NCBI GenBank assembly: GCA_029582155.1
Contig: CM055903.1
Span: 35,320,353 to 35,384,352 of the forward strand
Reading direction: 5' to 3'
Length of the DNA: 64,000 nucleotides
From: Panopea generosa
Taxonomy: Eukaryota; Mollusca; Bivalvia; Adapedonta; Hiatellidae
The first letter of the stretch is position 1, and every line of letters starts with the position of its first letter. The notes under the pieces were generated by a model. That model was not told the origin of the DNA and made no database searches. It saw nothing but the letters and a program-made list of their open reading frames with translations. This document shows, piece after piece, positions 22,822 through 34,956 of this stretch. A program made the translations under genes and the position numbers.

Positions 22822-23655
22822 TCTGGGGTCATCGCCTAGGAACAGTCTTCAGGAACGTCATTAGAGAGATGACAACTGGTGTCATCGCGTAGGAACAGTC
22901 TGCAGAACGGTCACTAGGGAGATGACAACTGGGATCATCGTCTTGGAACATTCTACTGAAAGGTCACTGGGGATATGACAACTGGGATCATCGTCTTGGA
23001 ACAGTCTACAGAAAGGTCACTGGGGAGATGACAACTGGGGTCATCGCCTATTAACAGTCTGCAGAAAGGTCACTAGGAAGATGACAACGAGATTCATCGC
23101 CTTGGTACTGTCTACAGAAAGGTCACTTCGGAGATGACAACTAGGGTCATCGCATAGGAACAGTCCGCGGCAGGGTCACAGGGAGATGATAACTGGGATC
23201 AGCGTCTTGTAACAGACTGCAGAAAGGTCACTAGGGAGATGACAACAGGGATCATCGTCTTGTAACAGACTGCAGAACGGTCACTAGGGAGATGACAACT
23301 GGGATCATCGTCTTGGAACAATCTACAGAAAGATCACTGGGGAGATGACAACTGGGGTCATCGCCTATAAACAGTCTGCAGAAAAGTCACACGGGAGATG
23401 ACAACGAGAGTCATCGCCTTGGTACTGTCTGCAGAAAGGTCACTTCGGAGATGACAACTAGGGTCATCGTATAGGAACAGTCTGCAGAAAGGCCACAGGG
23501 AGATGATAACTAGGATCATCGTCTTGTAACAGACTGCAGAAAGGTCACTGGGGAGATGACAACAGGGGTCATCGCATTGGAACACACTGCAGAAAGGTCA
23601 CTGGGGAGATGACAACAGCGGTCATCGTCTTGGAACAGTCTGCAGAAAAGTCACT
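22822..23655 (+). repeat. 53-bp minisatellite, about 16 units
   Basis: AAAGGTCAC starts at 22959 and 23012 (period 53). The unit contains GGGGAGATGACAACTGGG, GTCATCGCCTTGGAACAGTC and TGCAG. Units differ by several substitutions. The first 30 bases of the unit resemble the core of dispersed family E (550-700). The right end abuts the tail of a LINE. Confidence 0.93.
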
Positions 23656-23890
23656 TATATATATATATAGTATTTATTAAAGTGACAGGTACAATATATG
23701 TTAGGTTTACAACATTAGCAAAAATGTTAATAAATGTTACAAAATACTCAGCCTAATAAGGCTTATCAGTCACTATTTTATCAAAAATTCAATCACCTCA
23801 ACACAAATATAAATACAAAATAACAAGAACAAAATTAAACAAACTACAACATCTATCCAACAATGTAATAACAAAAGGAAAATAAAGCGG

Positions 23891-24455
23891 TTAAATTTGC
23901 CTTGTTTTAACCCTTTACTCCATAGATACGCGTTTTACCCGCACCAATTAGAGAAGACATTTGAAAACAGTGCAGGTAACGATCAATCTGAACACTTCCT
24001 GCACTGTTTTCCACTCTGTCAGTTAACATAAACATAACTCACCCAATAATTCAAACGCTTTCTACATTAGGTGTCCAAAAGCGTCTATATGAAGTAAAGG
24101 ATTAAGCGCACTTTCTAAAAAACTTTGCAAGAGATATTATTGCACTTTTATTTTGAAATGTTTGTCATTTTACCTTTATTTGAATGATTTGTATAACATA
24201 ATTCAGCAATTTTTGCCTTAAATGTACATGTAAATTATCAAATTTGGGACATCAATACATGAAATGTATTTCATCTTCAACAATATTCAAATTACACTGC
24301 TTACAAAATATTTGGTCTCTTGGTAAACCAATATACCGACCTAACTCGATTGCAATGGAAAGGGTACCGGGGCGTAGTTGTGTAATACACGATCTTAATT
24401 ATTTGCTAAGGTTTATTTTAACAGATAACTCGCACTCATATTCTTATATATAATA
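23891..24455 (-). pseudogene. LINE ORF2 (reverse transcriptase) C-terminal remnant
   Basis: On the minus strand I read RPGTLSIAIELGRYIGLPRD (about 24380-24321), then IFCKQCNLNIVEDEIHFMY, a stop, and CPKF. This is the CxxC...VEDE-HF...CP module typical of the LINE ORF2 C-terminus. Further on come LLNYVIQ and SLAKFLESAL (about 24135-24106). The frame then reaches the inserted MITE, and a few basic residues beyond it end at a TAA (23891-23893). There are at least three in-frame stops, so it is non-functional. The clade cannot be set from this fragment. Confidence 0.72.
23911..24101 (+). mobile_element. 191-bp MITE with TTAA target duplication (piggyBac-type)
   Basis: It is flanked by TTAA at 23907-23910 and 24102-24105. 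Terminal inverted repeats are CCCTTTACTCCATA at the left and TCCTTTACTTCATA (reverse complement of the right end), with ACGC-TTTT continuing inside. An internal inverted pair, GAAAACAGTGCAGG and CCTGCACTGTTTTC, is centred near 23990. Exact TTAA duplication and CCC-type ends are the hallmark of piggyBac-mobilised elements. It is too short to encode a transposase. Confidence 0.85.
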
Positions 24456-24460
24456 AGACT

Positions 24461-25023
24461 ATTTTGAAAATTGATTTCATTTGTCCACATCATCTGCCAA
24501 ATAACGGGTGCACCTTAAAAAATATTGAAAATTTAAAAGAATTGGACACGTGTGTCGTTTTTATTTACTTACATATACCGTGGTTCTTTTCTTAATTTTC
24601 ACAGAGTATAACATGTCAGTTTCCTTTATATTTGTTGTTTACATGCGAATGCTGTTATATTTTTTAACTGGTTAAATGTGTAATCGGAGAATGATCTGTG
24701 TGCCCTAAATGTTTGATGAATTACAGGCCGGTTAAAGCTGTTTGTATATCTACTTCAGCTATATAGATTACACATGACCTTCAAAACATAAACGACTACA
24801 AAGATATACAAAATAAATTATATTGATGATCGAAATGAACCTATTGTTACAGATAGTAGGCCTAATAGTATAATAATCATCATGTTGGTTTAAATAGGAA
24901 TTATTTTTTTACATATAATGTCCAATCACTTATATAAACTATCTGATAATAGAATCCGCGTGAAGCATTTAATAAAATAAAGAAAAATAATGATATCTGT
25001 TCAAGATAGGTAACAGAGTGTAC
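24461..25023. other. No recognised feature
   Basis: AT-rich. The first 100 bp may still belong to the decayed LINE but cannot be aligned by eye. Confidence 0.4.
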
Positions 25024-26314
25024 AGCACCTTCATGTCAGCTTGCACCGGCTTAATAATAGCACCTCCATGTCAGCTTGCACCGGCTTAATAATAGCACCG
25101 TCATGTCAGCTTGCACCGGCTTAATAATAGCACCTTCATGTCAGCTTGCACCGGCTTAATGACAGCACCTTCATGTCAGCTTGCACCGGCTTAATAATAG
25201 CACCGTCATGTCAGCTTGCACCGGCTTAATAATAGCACCGTCATGTCAGCTTGCACCGGCTTAATGACAGCACCTTCATGTCAGCTTGCACCGGCTTAAT
25301 AATAGCACCGTCATGTCAGCTTGCACAGCCTTAATAATAGCACCGTCATGTCAGCTTGCATCGGCTTAATGACAGCACCTTCATGTCAGCTTGCACCGGC
25401 TTAATAATAGCACCGTCATGTCAGCTTGCACCGGCTTAATGACAGCACCTTCATGTCAGCTTGCACCGGCTTAATAATAGCACCGTCATGTCAGCTTGCA
25501 CCGGCTTAATAATAGCACCGTCATGTCAGCTTGCACCGGCTTAATGACAGCACTTTCATGTCAGCTTGCACCGGCTTAATAATAGCACCGTCATGTCAGC
25601 TTGCACCGGCTTAATAATAGCACCGTCATGTCAGTTTGCACCGGCTTAATAATAGCACCGTCATGTCAGCTTGCACCTGCTTAATGACAGCACCGTCATG
25701 TCAGCTTGCACCGGCTTACTAATAGCACCGTCATGTCAGCTTGCACCGGCTTAATAATAGCACCGTCATGTCAGCTGGCACCTGCTTAATGACAGCACCG
25801 TCATGTCAGCTTGCACCTGCTTAATAATAGCACCATCATGTCAGCTTGCACCTGCTTAATAATAGCACCATCATGTCAGCTTGCACCGGCTTAATAATAG
25901 CACCGTCATGTCAGTTTGCACCGGCTTAATAATAGCACCTCTTATGTCAGCTTGCACTGACTTAATAATAGCACCGTCATGTCAGCTTGCACCGGCCTAA
26001 TAATGGCACCGTCATGTCAGCTTGCACCCGCCTAAGAATAGCACCTTCATGTCAGCTTGCACCGGCTTAATAAAAACACCTTCATGTCAGCTTGCACTGG
26101 CTTAGTAATAGCACCGTCATGTCAGCTTTCACCGGCTTAATAATAGCACCGTCATGTCTGCTTGCACCGGCTTAATAAAAACACCTTCATGTCAGCTTGC
26201 AACAGCTTAATAATAGCACCTTCATGTCAGCTTGCACCGGCTTGATAATAGCACCTTCATGTCAGCTTGCACTGGCTTACTAATAGCACCGTCATGTCAG
26301 CTTGCACCGGCTTA
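25024..26314 (+). repeat. 35-bp minisatellite, about 37 units
   Basis: The unit contains CACCGTCATGTCAGCTTGCA and CCGGCTTAATAATAG (35 bp in all). Two main variants alternate irregularly (AATAATAG and AATGACAG ends, with CACCTTC or CACCGTC). Divergence rises toward the right end (25920-26310). Confidence 0.95.
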
Positions 26315-27637
26315 AAACATAAAATATTTTAAAGCAATATTGAATAAGATCCTCAATTTCAAACAAAAAGTAATAACAACAAATTCGGTCTAAGTACAAA
26401 GCAACTATTAATGGCCGCCACATTACACGGGGGAGACTGCTGGTCGTTAAATCATATTATAGCTGATCAAAGAAAAGGTGCTGACTCACAGACGACAATT
26501 ATATTTTCTCACTGAAATGTTTTCAGTTACATTCTTATAGTGTAGATTAGCAATATACCGCTATATTACGGTACTGTAGCGTGCACAAACTTACTATGAT
26601 AAATACAGCTAGTGAAATAATTGATTATGATATATATATATATACATATATTTTTTTTTTCTTTTGGCTACTTTGCCGATGATTCGTTCCAATGATTAGA
26701 TAAATGTTGTGTTGGTTGCAAATAATCAATGTACAATTAATATGTATAACGTTTAACTATAATAAAACGCACTAACTGACGCTGAGCATCAGCCGAGCAT
26801 AATGCTATATATAAATGTACTCTTCACTTCCAAACACTATAAACTAATCTATCAAAGAACCCAATGACGTCTAGCATCAGTTGAGTCTGATATTACTATA
26901 TATACCCAAGACGCTGAGCATCGTGTAAATAATACCAGTAGTTTACTATTATCCCCGAGACGCTGAGCATCTGCGTGGTTTTTCAGCTAATGTATTTCGG
27001 CCCAAAGTCCCACTGTCTTAAAGTCTCAAATATATTTTCGTCACCTGATACTTGTTATAGCGATGGTGGCGCCCCTCAACGGATTCCGATAGATTCCGAC
27101 TGATGACGGAAAATACCGAGTCACTCCCGTACTGACACGGATATACGATCGTTACAATTAACGTTAATGAAATATAAATAAACTGTTTACAACTGTCAGG
27201 TACACTATCTGATTATAACAGCAGAGACAGGATAATTTAATGCTTTTTTAAATGGGATCTAAAAGGCCTGATTCTCGGGGACTGGGAAAACGTCACTGTA
27301 ACAGTGAGATGTTATTGGCACTGTTATTATTTTAACATATTGTGCACGTTTTCCTGCAGCTGTTAAGTTTCGCAACTGTTACATACCCTTATTTCGAAAA
27401 GATTGCAGAATAACGTTTACGTAAAATAAAAAGCAGGAACACAGTATAGCCCGCAAAATCATTACAAAAAACACGCAAGTCATAAAAAATACATTTATTA
27501 TACGGATATCAAAAATAGAAATTACTTCCGTAAAAATAATGCTTACATGTTACAGTACTTAGCTGCATTAGTGATCTGTATAACATATTATCAATCATTA
27601 ATGGTTCTGTCCTTTCTATCATTTCCTTGTCTTAGTC
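26315..27637. other. AT-rich DNA with a scattered short motif
   Basis: The motif GACGCTGAGCATC or a close variant occurs near 26778, 26866, 26910 and 26959, about 45-90 bp apart, and may be the remains of a tandem array. A (TA)n run is at 26629-26652. No gene recognised. Confidence 0.4.
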
Positions 27638-28088
27638 TTAAAGGCACACTCAACAATTTTTAAATCGGAGTTTACTCATGTACATGCATCAAATCAACAC
27701 ATATTTACACCTATGAGCAAAATGTCAAATGTCCAAGTGTTATTATCGGAAAGTTCAATTTTAAAGAAATATTAAGCAGTTGTGAAAACTAAAGTGGCAC
27801 AACGCTAGTGTTAAAACTATAAATAAAAAAAAATCAAAATAAAAAAAATTAAAAAGAAAAAGTTCATTTCTTTTTATCGTACTGATACAAAGTCAAAATA
27901 TGTTTTACATAATGTGTCATAGAAGACCATAAATATATGAAATAGAATGTATTTCAATCGTTTACCTTATTAGACATAAGTAGAAATGGAACCAATGGTA
28001 GGTATGTATATACTGAGGGGATAAAGGAACGTCGGTTGAATTTCAGAGCTACATTATAAAATAATGTTGTAAGCGCTATTTACAGTTT

Positions 28089-28178
28089 GAATATGTAATG
28101 TATGTAAATATATTTCATTAATGTCATTATGATCATTATTATTGACAAAATTAATGAAATATCTTTACATGCATATTC
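28089..28178. repeat. Perfect-core hairpin at the centre of the palindromic element
   Basis: ATATTTCATTAAT at 28110-28122 faces ATTAATGAAATAT at 28150-28162 across a short AT-rich centre. The arms extend outward through TATGTAAA / TTTACAT and GAATATG / CATATTC. Such a structure would readily extrude or fold in single-stranded form. Confidence 0.8.
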
Positions 28179-28279
28179 TAAAACAGTAGATATCGCTTAT
28201 AATAGTTGGATACTGCGGCTTTGAAATTCACCTGGCTTTTCTTTATCCTTTTCAGTTTACATACTCAAGTATACACATA

Positions 28280-28454
28280 CAGTCAACCCTGATTTAAGCA
28301 GACAGTCTAGGGGAGGAGCAATGGTGGCCTTATAAGACAGATTGTTTACCACAGGTAAATTTGCTCTAAAAGCACAGACACAGGAAATAGCAACTGTGGC
28401 TGCTTAAGACAAGTGGCTGCTCAATAGAGGTGACCGCTTACACAGGTTTGGTTG
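28280..28454 (+). mobile_element. 175-bp Tc1/mariner-like MITE, copy A (nested)
   Basis: It is bounded by TA dinucleotides (28278-28279 and 28455-28456). Ends are CAGTCAACCCTG and CAACCAAACCTG (reverse complement of the right end). The interior has AAGCAG/GCTTAAGACAAGTGGCTGCT-type blocks. A diverged copy is at 45288-45460. TA duplication and CAG-type ends suggest Tc1/mariner mobilisation. It sits inside the right half of the TTAA element, interrupting its palindrome. Confidence 0.7.
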
Positions 28455-28517
28455 TATATTATTCCGAAACACTGTAATATCAGCAAATCATAAAAAGAAT
28501 GTCGAGTGTTCCTTTAA

Positions 28518-29370
28518 TGACTATAAAGTGAAGAACATGGGTTCAATAGAGAGTAATGTGTAACAACTTAGTGTAACCTACTTATACAGTAACTAGATGG
28601 ATGTTCCTAGGTCACGAGTGTCGTCTGCCGACGCCCTTAGATATGTGTCCTTGAACTCATACAACGAAATGACATTCCCCGTTATTGATTTGTTACGTGA
28701 CTTTTATCAATGCAAATTAATAAAGAAACTACAGCTAAATGATGATGGAAATGTATCAAAACATGGAGAAAAAAAGTTGTTGACAACGCCAACATTTTGA
28801 TTGAAACTTTGTGCGTCTGCGCATGACCTGACATGTAATCAATATGTTAAAAACATTCAAAGCTCGATTTGTTTTCATTGCTTTGTTTTTGTGTGTGATT
28901 TTAAATCGAAATAAAATAAATATATATATTGGTTAGCATCTACTGAGCATAAAAAATAAAGTTGTCACCAACCACTAACCTACAATTGTGAATATACCGA
29001 TGAAGAGTTCACGAGTTCTGACCTACTTTCATTTCTTGATATACAAGCCAAAAAGGTGCTATGGATGGGAAGAGATGCAGGTAGCTTGACGCCCAGCACA
29101 AATGCTTAGTTAGGCCATCAACAGCGTTCCATCACGTAGAACTCGTCCTGGGGGCGAAAAAAATGATACGGGTGGTCCCTCAGCAGAATGTGTACCTGTA
29201 TTATTCATTAAGCTTTTGACATTCGTATGTATAAATATAAAGTTTGAAATAAAAACTATATGTCGAACGGTAGAGGCAGCATATAAGGACAGCCACTATA
29301 ACAGCATAAACACAGACAATGTATAATATTATTATGATAATTATAGCATGTACAATAAAGCCATGGATCC
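28518..29370. other. No recognised feature
   Basis: Mixed AT-rich DNA. The open frame 28597-28800 (67 codons) is not recognisable. Confidence 0.45.
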
Positions 29371-29432
29371 AGAATGGGTAACGACAGGGGTCATCTTGGA
29401 AAGGTCAGTGGCAAATCCGCCACTGGGGACTT
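29371..29432 (+). repeat. Dispersed repeat family E, copy 2
   Basis: GTAACGACAGGGGTCATC, CTTGGAA and CCGCCACTGGGGA align with 556-610. This is the shortest recognisable copy. Confidence 0.4.
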
Positions 29433-29594
29433 GCCAAAACATCGCGTTTGTTGATTAGATTGAACCTGTCAACGGTTTTGAGTAAGAGACAAATTTAAGA
29501 CTTGAATCAAATGTTCACAGACATTGTTAGAGTACAATTATTCTGTATGTGGTACTGTTTACATATTATTCTCATTCATTACAGATGGAAAAAT

Positions 29595-29748
<154 letters not shown>

Positions 29749-29759
29749 TGCCTCTATTG

Positions 29760-30330
29760 TGATGAATGTTTACCAGTTTTATTTTAATGATGTCAATGTG
29801 TACACAATCATCATACATATATTGAAATGTGTGCTTGGACATCCCAATAACTGCAGTCACAGCGCGGAACGAACAGAAGATATGGACTATTTGAATAGAA
29901 ATATACTCATAAATTGTTTTTTATACTACATTTCCTTTAAAATCAAATGTTAATGAACTTCACGTAACTATTTTAAACAAATAGATATATATTTTTGAAT
30001 GTTATATAGTTTATGAATGTTATCAAACATAAACTTAGCCCTTAATTATTTCCGACGTACCGGAAGAAGTGCTGACCATAGCAGGTCTTATAAAAGAGAT
30101 GTCAGCATCCCTGGCATTCAACAAAACCACTTAACGCATGACAAAATACGTGCTTGAATGCTGTTTCGGAGAAGACAGACTTCATGGCGGTGCTCAAACA
30201 ATTTCGCTATAAAATTGTTCTAACGAAAACAAATCCCAGAGTTCAGGCGTTGGAACAGACGTCAAGTGCGTAAATGGAAATACCATGAAATTAAAGTTGT
30301 TATTTTGGGGTGTTTTCTGTGGTGGCGCCC
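29760..30330. other. No recognised feature
   Basis: No coding, RNA or repeat signature recognised. Confidence 0.45.
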
Positions 30331-30545
30331 GAATCAGGTCTTAAATAGTAGGAAATTACATACCTGGCCCACAATTCATAGATATTCAACGCTTACTAAA
30401 CTCTGACGTCAGTAAAACTTTCCCCGAAGCCACTGACCTACAACGTCCTCAAATGTCAAAATTCACTGACCAGTCAGCGTCCTCCTACTATATTGATAGA
30501 TGATAGCGAATCAGCGTGTTCGTAACAGTTGTTATTTAACGAACC
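30331..30545 (+). repeat. Dispersed repeat family C, copy 1
   Basis: It shares GAATCAGGTCT, CCCACAATTCATAG, AACGCTTACTAAA, TGACGTCA and CGTAACA-TTGTT-TT in the same order with 46111-46270. It contains the CRE-type octamer TGACGTCA at 30404-30411. Its nature (LTR fragment, MITE or duplicated promoter) is unclear. Confidence 0.7.
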
Positions 30546-33509
30546 TAATCTGGAGAGCTTGGTTCGGACTACAGACTAGTATTGTAGTATCAAACATTCT
30601 TTAATTCATTATTGTCTCCTTGTGCTTCGTTTCGACAAGTTGGCGCATGGTAATGAATTCAGACTTATCGCTTAGGCTATAAATCGTTTTAATTGTATGT
30701 TTATTACAAACAGTGTGATCTTTTATTTCGTTCGTTAAGCCACTACGTCATGGAAATAATAATAACTATGTTATTGCACTAAATAAATGCTAACTTATTG
30801 AAATATTAGTTGTATTATTAAGTTGCGCGTGTGTTTTCTTTATAATTCTGATTTTTTTTCGTCATGGACATACTGTTTTTATGATATAGTGCTATATTTT
30901 GTCATATTGTATATGTTTTGTCATATTGAATACGTTTTGTCATATTGCATCAATGCATGTGTTTATGCTATCATGAACCATTGGCGGAAAAAAATATCTA
31001 ATATAATCTAATTTACTAAAACAATTGTTTGGATGTTTCGATTGCAAAACAGAAGCGTTTTATACTAATTAGGTATGAGTATCATTTTCGTTAAATAGTC
31101 AATACTGGTTCTGTTTTATAAAAGAAAAGGATCAATCACTGTTTGAAGAGATGCTATCTACCATACGTAGTTTGGTTTTAGTTGTGTCTCTACTGTACTC
31201 GATTTTGGAATACAGTATTATTATTTCGAAATGTAAATGATTCTAAAACACAGAACATTTGTAATTTGCTATATGACTCTGTAACTGTAAACACGTAAGT
31301 GCTTGGGGTCGTCTTTTTTATCAGTACTTATCACGTTTTACATTTATTTGATATTGTCCATGAGAGTGTAACGGGAGAAATATCGGATATGTTTGAAGCA
31401 AGTAATAAATACCATACCAATATATAAGATAGATAGAAATCAAACAAATATCGTAGCGGCGCTAGTTAAATGAACGTTTTGTAACAAAATGGAGACAATT
31501 GTGTTATGTTGTATACGTGTACATTTTGTTTTGTAATTTGATTATTTTTCATACGAACCATTACCACGTATCATTTAAAGAACCCTCAAATCAATAATAA
31601 CACTTTGATCTCTTTTTTAAGCAACTTTAATACTGTCAAAAGAAACAAAGTCTTTGTCGTTAGACATTTTATGTATAAAAAAGCATAAACAATTATTTCA
31701 GAGGACAAAGGTGAACCGGTTAATAAGGACAACGTTAGTAAAAGTGTCGTTTTGATATATCCATTAACCTTCGGTCACTTTTCAAAGTATATCAAAGGAC
31801 CGATAAACATATCTGTTACTTAACTTGAAGCAGATAGAGAATTCAAAACTGTTTTTATTTAGTTTTGTTAATATATTAAAGAGTGTTTACTTTCGTATGT
31901 ATACATATAATTGTTCTATTTGTTTGTTTTTTGTATGTTTTGTAATACATCGTTATTTAAGAGTATTTAATAAATGGTGACAAAGGTTGGTGAACGACCA
32001 TAGTGCATCGTTGGGTAGTATCTTAAGCATATAAGCATATCATTAGTCCCACTTCCCATGTGACTACTATCATCTTGGCTACATTGACAACTCTAGCATT
32101 TTGTGATGAGATGAACGGAGAACGAGCAAGGTTTTTTTAACAATGTTAGCAAAATATCACCAAACAAGAATAACTAGCAAAGACCTTCTGTGTTCAAGTT
32201 TTTCGAGTTACTCGATTCACACAATATATCAATAGTATATAACATTTCAAGTTATATAAAGAAGCATTGTAACAGTGTAAACTGTTAAAACATAGTGTTC
32301 ATCTTCATTGTATTTAATTAACCTTTATTGCTCTAAACTATAAATTATATCCAGTAGCTGTGATACTGTAAGAATACAATTATTGCTATGGAGTGACCAT
32401 TCGTTTATATTGATGATAAAAAATTATATTGTATATGTCATGATGGTGAACTTTGTACACATTTTAATAAAATATATGCTCTATTTTGTTTCGTGCTTTC
32501 AATTGACCATCCAATCAGCGATCGATATTGATGGCTTCGCCGCCACTTTCCTTAGACAAACAAACGCTGCCTAAGTAAACATTACATTGTATATACTTGG
32601 ACAAACAATGCCACGTGACCAGTAGGCGGAGCGATAGTCATTCTCGCGTCTTGTCAGTTGTTTGTAAGTGTGTTAATTGGTTAGAAAACGCTTGCATAAT
32701 TGTTCTTTAAGAATAAAGCATGTAGAGCTACAGCAAACAGTATGACAGGGTATTGATATAATAAATCCAAACACTTCATGGGCAGATAAAGCATTTAAAA
32801 TTACTTATACTACATATTGAGAGGTCGTCTTTGATGTAAAGATTTAGCATAAATCACGAGGGAGAATACTTGCTTTAAATAAGTACCGAGTGTCTAGCCC
32901 AACTGTTAATCTGGAGATTAAAGCGTTTAAAAGTCTTTGTTCTTTTATTAAACTTTAAAACTATCAAGGCCGGCATTAATGAAATACTCCTCCCAAACCA
33001 TGTTTTGGTATAAACATGTTTAAGTGATTTTATCACATACTAAAATAATGACGACGTATTTTGTTAACAAGACGTTTAAAGATGTGCACGTCGTGTAACT
33101 TGCCGCCGACAGGGCAATTAAATAGAACTCAAAGGGGGCGATTCGCGTGTATATGATGTGAGGAGAAACAGTCGCGTCAATATGCCGGTGGTGTGATACA
33201 TATTTTCTGATTCAGACTTTTTTAAAGCAGATATATCATTGTGTTTTTTACCAAGATGAACAAGAGTGTGCACTTAAATAAAACAAAGGTTTAATTTGTT
33301 ATATTTAACTGCCTGATTTCCATGCCGAGGCGTAAAGTATGTTATACTTCACGAAAAAAGACGATCCGTCCAAATATTTGAACAGTGTATCGATCAACTG
33401 CAAAAAAAAACATTAGAAAATACATGTTCGACGGACGTTGAATTCAAATGACACAGACGCCAAAGTAGAACAAATAACACAAAGGACAGTCATAATAAGG
33501 CCATTGCAT
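30546..33509. other. About 3 kb with no recognised feature
   Basis: AT-rich, no tandem arrays, no protein similarity recognised. Open frames at 30823-31011 and 32383-32574 are short and not recognisable. This is one of the longest array-free stretches of the window. Confidence 0.5.
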
Positions 33510-33612
33510 ACATACAGAAGACGTGCCGCGCAGGGATGACTGCCTTGGAATGATCAGTAATACAACAGCCATTGGCTACTTTAACATTACCTATACGTAT
33601 TTCAAACCTCGC
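33510..33612 (+). repeat. Dispersed repeat family E, copy 3
   Basis: CAGAAG, AGGGATGACTGCCTTGGAA, GATCAGTA, GCCATTGGC and ACCTCGC align in order with 549-655. Confidence 0.45.
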
Positions 33613-33672
33613 TCTCGGCAATAATGAGACCACATAGCATTTCAGTCAACTACGGGGATGGCCACCTTCATA

Positions 33673-34130
33673 GGTGTCAACCCACCATTGATTTTTGTTC
33701 TTTATTCTATAGTAAATAATAAAAGTTTTAAGGCTTGTCATTCATAGAGAAACCCAAATGAAAGAAGTGAAACCTACATGTTACTGTTTTTCAACCTCTG
33801 CACTATCAAAATATGATGAAAAAAGTAGGGGTCATGTATCATATAAGAGATTTTTTTTCTGCTCAGTGTGTACACTGGTGACAAAGTGAAAGTAGACTTC
33901 CAAAATCCTGTATTCATACCCCAATTTTCAAACATTAATTATTTTTCTAAATTCACAATTAAAACATGACAATGCTATGAAAATGTTCAAAATACATCAA
34001 TAAAGCCATTCAAATAAAAAAATGAGCATTAAAATAAGGAAAATGCATTTTTAAAGAAAAAGAAATTAGGTTTATCTATAACCGCCATTATGCGACTACC
34101 CCACGGATGGTACTGTGCCTATAAGGAAAC
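33673..34130 (-). repeat. Dispersed repeat family D, copy 1 (inverted arm)
   Basis: The reverse complement matches 42387-42866 along its length (GGTGTCAACCCACC end, TTTACTATAGAATAAAGAAC, TCATGTATCATATAAG, CCGCCATTATGCGACTACCC end), apart from small indels. The two copies are about 8.3 kb apart in inverted orientation. No coding capacity seen. Confidence 0.85.
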
Positions 34131-34956
34131 TTCTTTTGTTAATTTCATAATTACCTCTTTTTTACTAAGTACTATCAATTTGAAGTAGTACTGGCAAGTT
34201 GCAGGCATCAAATACTGAAACTTTTGTCAAAATACCACTTTTTACATGATCATTATATACAGGCGCGAGATGTTAATCGACATGCAATTTTGATGTGTTT
34301 GACTAATTTTACCCGAAATTTTTTTTTACCGAATTCCATTAATTTTTTACACCAAATTACTCTCATGATACACTGAAGACATTATCTTACCAAAATACAT
34401 TATTCAATACAATGTAAATGCTAAAAATTGCACATTTCAAATTTACGTGTAAGTTTAAATCTAAATTAACTAAACATGCTTGTTTTTGAAGAAAGTGTTG
34501 ATTAATAATGTCGGAAATACTGCCGATGAGAGCCTGTAATGGCATCAAATGAAAACTTCTGATGAGATTTCTCAGTGATGGATATTTGATAATTTCACTG
34601 TTTAAACGGTATTTTCAATGTTTTTAATTGTAAAATAAAAATATATAAAAGGTGTGGTTTTTAATGAACTATCAATCAATTTCACTGGTAAACACTGAAA
34701 TCTGGACCTAAATTCATCAATATTTAGAGTCTGGGAATTGGACTCAAAATCTTACATTTAGTAAAACCCTGTTAACATACAATTAAGAGTAATAAATATG
34801 ATACTGTAATATTTCCTGTTGTATATATATATATATAAAAATACTTGTTTCTGCAAATAAATATAATAATTTGCGTGTTGAATAGATATTATTTGAATTT
34901 TATTTTTGTTACAAGTGAGTCTGATATGACACTTACCATAATATGGAAATTGTCAG
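34131..34956. other. No recognised feature
   Basis: AT-rich; a (TA)n run at about 34824-34837 only. Confidence 0.5.

Larger units (their letters stand above)
23656..24460 (-). mobile_element. 5'-truncated LINE with a MITE inserted near the end of its ORF2
   Basis: Minus-strand element. Its C-terminal ORF2 remnant runs from about 24455 to 24106, is interrupted by the MITE at 23911-24101, and finishes at 23891. The 3' UTR (23890-23670) has GATAAGCCTTATTAGGCTGA, then TATTGTACCTGTCACTTTAA, TAAATA and a (TA)n tail at 23653-23670. It joins the 53-bp array without a gap, so the LINE landed at or in the edge of that array. Confidence 0.75.
27642..28513 (+). mobile_element. Palindromic DNA transposon with TTAA target duplication
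   Basis: TTAA flanks lie at 27638-27641 and 28514-28517. Ends are AGGCACACTCAACA (left) and AGGAACACTCGACA (reverse complement of the right end). The interior is a long imperfect palindrome centred near 28134. Matching arms can be followed outward through AATATG, AAGCG, TGAATTTCA, GGATAAAG and TATGTA to about 28010 and 28270. The left half is about 250 bp longer than the right once the nested element (28280-28454) is discounted. No transposase is visible, so it is non-autonomous. Confidence 0.75.

Noticed and set aside
25024-26314. CRISPR-like array (35-bp regular repeats)
   Set aside because: Repeats are directly adjacent with no unique spacers, and the genome is animal.
30321-30345. Retroviral or LTR-retrotransposon primer binding site (TGGCGCCCGAATCAGG resembles a lysine-tRNA site)
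   Set aside because: No LTR pair, polypurine tract or gag/pol sequence nearby; the second copy of the surrounding repeat (46111) lacks the TGGCGCCC part.
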